From Augochlora pura (Eukaryota > Arthropoda > Insecta > Hymenoptera > Halictidae): 64,000 nt of DNA. The notes under the pieces are model-generated. The model was given only the letters and a program-made list of their open reading frames with translations. It searched no databases and had not been told where the DNA came from. How positions within the stretch are numbered: position 1 is the first letter of the stretch; each line of letters begins with the position of its first letter. The DNA is taken from the NCBI RefSeq assembly GCF_028453695.1, contig NC_135774.1, positions 27,900,001 to 27,964,000 of the forward strand. Direction: 5' to 3'. Made by a program: the position numbers and the translations under genes. Shown piece after piece: positions 59,757 to 64,000 of this stretch.

Positions 59757-60002
59757 CTAACCCTTTGCACTCGAAGCCATGTTTACTGTAAATCTGAAAT
59801 CATTTTTCTAGTGTACAGTATTTCCATTTTAAGCTGCGGAAGCGCATTTTATATATACCAATTTTACTCTCGCGATTCATACCAGCAGTTTCATTTTCAA
59901 CAATTTTTCTAACATTAACATTGTCCCTATAAAAATTTTTTAAATCGTGACAGAACAATTTTAGTGGTGCCTCAGAGTCACCACTGCAGTGCAAAGGGCT
60001 AA
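59757..60002. mobile_element. Miniature element with B/A ends flanked by CTAA (complete)
   Basis: CTAA at 59757-59760 and again at 59999-60002, in place of TTAA. Left B end CCCTTTGCACTCGAAGCCAT; right A end, read inward, CCCTTTGCACTGCAGTGGTG, then ACTCTGAGGCACCACTA. 246 bp, non-coding, closest to 20534-20767. Confidence 0.78.
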
Positions 60003-63000
60003 AGACACACCTCGTACAGGTAGGCCTGTCGTAGAAAATGTCGACAAGATCACAGAAATAATCGACGTTGACCGACATGTTAGCCGACAGTCGTAGCATC
60101 GCCCGGGAGCTAAAGATATCGACCACGAAACAGGAGACAGGAGAGCAATAGTCCATCGAACAACAGATTCGACTTCGATCGTAACCGGCAATAAAAGCGA
60201 AACGAGAAGCGGACAGGAAGAATCGCTTCCCTTTTGAAGCCACTGACACGGGCCCGCGGCTACGCTGATCGAGGGAAAGCGGATAATTGGAGTGTAACCG
60301 AGAACGCCTCGAGAAGAAAAACTCAAACAAACCGGGCGAAGACGCGCCGCGCGGACTTTCGCGTCCGCGGTTTTCGGGCGCCGCGCGCGGGTCCTTCCGC
60401 GCCGTTTCCAGCCGTATAATTGAAACTTTCCGCCGCCGGAAAAGTTTTAATTACTACCACCCAAGTTTCCGGGGAAGTGCATTAGAGATGCCGGCCCCGC
60501 GACGCGCGGTTATATTACAATGCCCGGCCGCCGGGGGTGTTGCGAACAATTTCGAAAGGAATCCGGCCGTTCGCGCGCCGAACCCGCTTCGCTCTGCTCC
60601 GCTCTGCTTCGTCTCGCAACTTCCGGCGCGTGCACAACCCCGGAAAATCGCCGCGTTGCGAAACGATCTTCCATTCTGCTCGTAACATCTATAGTCCTGC
60701 GTGTTGCATTTTCAAGTTTGAGATAATGCGATCATTTGTCTCGTAGGAAAATTGCTGCGTTGGTGGTGTTAAATATTTTTAATTCATTTTGTCATTTTGA
60801 ATAATAGGAAAATTAAAGAAGAGCTATTTTTTGATAAGCTAGACCTTCTGTTATTTATAAAAAAAATTCGCACATTATGCAGTATAAAATATTTGTATTA
60901 ATATTTCTTTAATAATTGAAGACATATAACTACTGAGAATTTTAATCGAATTTTAAATATAAAAATTCTTATTTCATTATAGACATGTTGAAGAATTCTG
61001 TATCATTAAAATCACATATATGTATGTATTATTATTTCTCTGACAATAACATACAAATATTGAGAATTTCAATCAAATATTGAATATAAAAATACTCATC
61101 TAAATATACAGATATCGAAAAATTCTTATTAAAATCCCCAACATGAAATGTTTAATAAAAATACTCTGTTATTAATATATCAAGAGAGAGGGAGAGAGTT
61201 ACCCCATCCTGCAGATAAATTTAAATACACACACCGCGATTCGGAGAGCTTCTACCTGTCCAACACCGTGTCCGGTTCGAAAGCAACCGGCGCGGTTTCC
61301 GGGCTGAGTAATTATGATCAACGGCGACTTAATGGTCCAAAACACGGCGGAAGATCCAACGGTGGTGTGTCCCCTCTCTATTTCGGGTGTCGCCGAAGAT
61401 CGAGCGAGCGAGCGAGCGAGCCCCGTCGGCGATAAAGCCGGCCGCGGGCCGTCGCGCGTGTCGTATTTATACGCCGTATTCGTATTTATACGTCGTATAT
61501 CTTCGCGAGGGAAGCGGTCCACGGCGGGCAGCCCCCCGATTTAGGAGCGTTATAAACAATCCTCGGGCCGCGGAGGAGAGCTGTCTCGTAAACCGCGGAC
61601 AATCTCGGCGCTGCGGCGGCTTAAATCCGCGCGCGAAACGGGCCTTTCCGCGCGCGGTAAATCCGCCGCCGCCGCGTAAGTAGCCGTTGTTTATCAGAAT
61701 CGATCGCGTTCGATCCGTGTTCGACGGCGGAGGGACGCTCGTAACAATCGAGTGGCCCTTTGTACTTCGTCCTTCTCCGGACACGCGAGGCCGGTTCCCG
61801 ATGTCGCCGGTTCCAGTCCTCGTGATCGCGGACATCTCCTCGGGCGAGTAAAGTGTAACGTATCCGTGGCTGGTAACATGTGACACTGCTTGTCGTCTTT
61901 ATCGGGTCGCAAGGAGTCGCGCCGCGGGGCCTAACCGCAGCCCACGAGGAACAAGAGCGTCGCGGTCCCGACTATCTTTAGAACCGCGCCGCGTAAAAAT
62001 ACGCTCAAGGATCCACGAAGGCTCCCCCGGGCAGGAAACACGGCCGCGGAGCGCCTGCCTGGTGGAGATCGTCGCGAGACCATTACCCCGTGGATCGTTC
62101 GTTATTAGCCTCCTCGGAGCTTCGCCGACGATTCTATTCACCGGCTCTGCCCTTTTTCTGGATCCACGGAGCCGCCCCCCGTTGCATCTCCCGTGAGCCG
62201 ACAGTGCCCGATACGAAATCCTGTAACAGAACCAACTATACACGTCCGTCGAACAGTGAACTGTCTCTCCCGAGTGTCGGACATCCGTTTTGCACCTATC
62301 TCGTCACGATTTAGAAGAGCAGTGTTATTAATGAGACACTGTTATCTAGGATAACAGAACAACTAAATGACATTTTATGATCAATTGTTCCCGAGATTAG
62401 TTCTTTTGATATAAAACTGCATAGTGTCGTTGAGGTTCTCTTACGTTTACTTGTCTTATTTTTATTCTTCTCGATAGCTCCGTCCTATTCATAGTTCGCA
62501 TAGCATGAGACAAGCGTATTTATGATGGGGACAATCTAAACGAGAAATTAATAGGAATTTCTGAATTAAAATATCTTTGAAATTGTACAATAATGTATTT
62601 ATAATAGGGCACCTCTCATGCAGCATCTTTCGTTTACACATTTGTTCTGCGTGTCTCTCGCGTAAGCTTGGCAACAACGATAAAAATTTGTTCGATCAAT
62701 TCTTGAAGAGCTGCCTGATTGAATGCAATTTACTGCTTAAAAAATCAAGCAAAAATAACAGTACTTCCAAATGCCACTTTCAAGCTTAACGAAAATTAAT
62801 TACCTGACACAGCCACGTATTAACTAGTAATGGCTTCGAATTAGGCGTGACAGATTACAGAGATTCAGAATTTTTCAGGCAAGCATAATATTTCATCCAA
62901 TCCACCCATTCCCCCTTTGCTTGTACTTATCGAGCTGCGCGCCTCCCGCGTCCGAAATTCCACAGAAATAATGGCGGCGACCATTCGAAAATCATTTGCA

Positions 63001-63085
63001 CGTTTACCGGAAATTATCGCTTGTTGCTCTAGGAAAATAATAAAAATTGAATGCAAATATAAAGTCAAAAGTGAAATGATGTCAA
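60003..63085. other. Non-coding segment
   Basis: GC-rich to 60690, AT-rich at 60700-61180, GC-rich at 61200-62280 with (GCGA)n near 61400-61420, then AT-rich. An ATGCAAAT octamer lies at 63051-63058. No gene recognised. Confidence 0.4.
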
Positions 63086-63133
63086 TTTCGCATTCGAAAA
63101 ATCATAGTCGAATTCATTTTGCTCGAATATATT
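63086..63133. repeat. 48-base module shared with the inner element at 38349-38591
   Basis: Identical to 38466-38513 at 47 of 48 positions and unlike it on both sides. The module holds several TCGAAT/ATTCGA words in both orientations. Confidence 0.85.
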
Positions 63134-63825
63134 CTAAATGTTATTCTAAATTGACACTTTCTATTCTAAATTGAATATATATAATTTCCTATTAGTGTAT
63201 AAATTTAATATTAATGGAACATTGTTAAGGATTTATTTATCTAGTAAATACCGATCCACCGCGCGACGCTATTCCGCATCGAGGGCCGTGATTCGTCCGC
63301 CCATCCTCCGAGAGACGCTCGTTCGCAGAATGATTCAGCGAAGGGAGACTTTCTCTTTCCGCAATCCAGCGCGAGACGCGTCTGGCTGTTTTCCTGGATT
63401 CCTGGAAGCGAGGACGGCCTTCCCAGACAGAAATCCTCCGGACCCGTCGCCGTGACTCGTCGACTTTCTCGAAAGAATTCCTCGCGTCCCCGGCTGTCCA
63501 TTTGCTCCGCGCACGCCGGCGGAAGTAGCGAAGTGGGAAAGAGGGTGTCATAGGTGTAACCAGCTGCAAAAAACACGGGCAAGATGGCGGCGGCCGGAGG
63601 GTGGATGGGCGGTAGTCGTGTCGGCCTTGGGAAAGGGGATGATAAAGAAGGTACAAACGACGACGGAGCGCCATTCCGCTCGAGGAAAACGTACGACATT
63701 GGCTTTTATGCGCGCAATAATGCGAGAGCACCGGCTGACAGGGCCGTAGCACACCGTTGCAAGGGGTTGCACGATGCTAGCCTGGCCCTTCTGTTCTCGT
63801 TATTTTTCTCAATTTCGCGGAGAGA

Positions 63826-63893
63826 GGAATAGAGCGAAAAAGAGAGAAAGAGAGAGAGAGGTGAATGAGAATGAGAGAGAGAGAGAGAGAGGG
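63826..63893. repeat. (GA)n microsatellite
   Basis: GA-rich tract with AAAA and TGAATGAGAATG interruptions. Confidence 0.85.
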
Positions 63894-64000
63894 GAGAACG
63901 AGGATACGCAGAGCTCGTTCGACGCACTTTATCGTCTCTGGCCCGACGCAACTTTTATTTCCCGCCGAAAGAATATGGCCGATGGAATTACACCGCCGCG

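Noticed and set aside
17680..60002. TTAACCC words as interstitial telomere repeats
   Set aside because: The insect telomere unit is TTAGG. These words occur singly at the ends of 190-370 bp elements with inverted partners, which fits transposons instead.

Overview
The window looks like nuclear DNA of an insect, most probably a hymenopteran (bee, ant or wasp). The evidence is one intron-containing insect sugar-transporter gene, a CpG-rich and apparently undepleted base composition with several (CG)n runs, more than twenty (GA)n/(CT)n tracts, TTAA-flanked piggyBac-type miniature elements, and fragments of a mariner of the type known from bees and other insects. The order is an inference; nothing here fixes the species. 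There is no bacterial-style operon, no rRNA or tRNA gene and no CRISPR array.

Layout. At 513-2809 on the + strand lie the last five coding exons of a major-facilitator sugar transporter of the facilitated trehalose transporter (Tret1/SLC2) type. The first exon or exons, the promoter and the start codon appear to lie left of the window. From 2810 to 64000 I find no second gene I can support. This 61 kb is either intergenic or part of a very large intron. It is a mosaic of GC-rich stretches holding purine/pyrimidine microsatellites and AT-rich patches of about 0.3-1 kb. The AT-rich patches hold tandem arrays (periods of 10, 13, 19, 25, 32-40, 35, 41, 86-100, 122-135, 146 and 154 bp) and most of the miniature elements.

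Miniature elements. At least eighteen complete or partial elements begin with CCCTTTGC, CCCCTTGC, CCCTTTCG or related ends next to TTAA or a variant. TTAA targets and CCY...GGG termini are hallmarks of piggyBac. Three end types recombine in different pairings (called A, B and C here). A second group carries an ATAT-centred palindrome just inside its end. One element is nested inside another at 38274-38668.

Things most worth a second look: the palindrome-bearing TTAA elements and the nested pair; two phase-locked 10-bp arrays at 40.8-41.4 kb and 50.2-50.9 kb; a possible recursive splice site at 44517/44518, which would place this desert inside a long + strand intron; a 41-bp minisatellite shared by loci 10 kb apart; a perfect 15-bp-arm hairpin at 17258-17290; and a 12-base word present four times.
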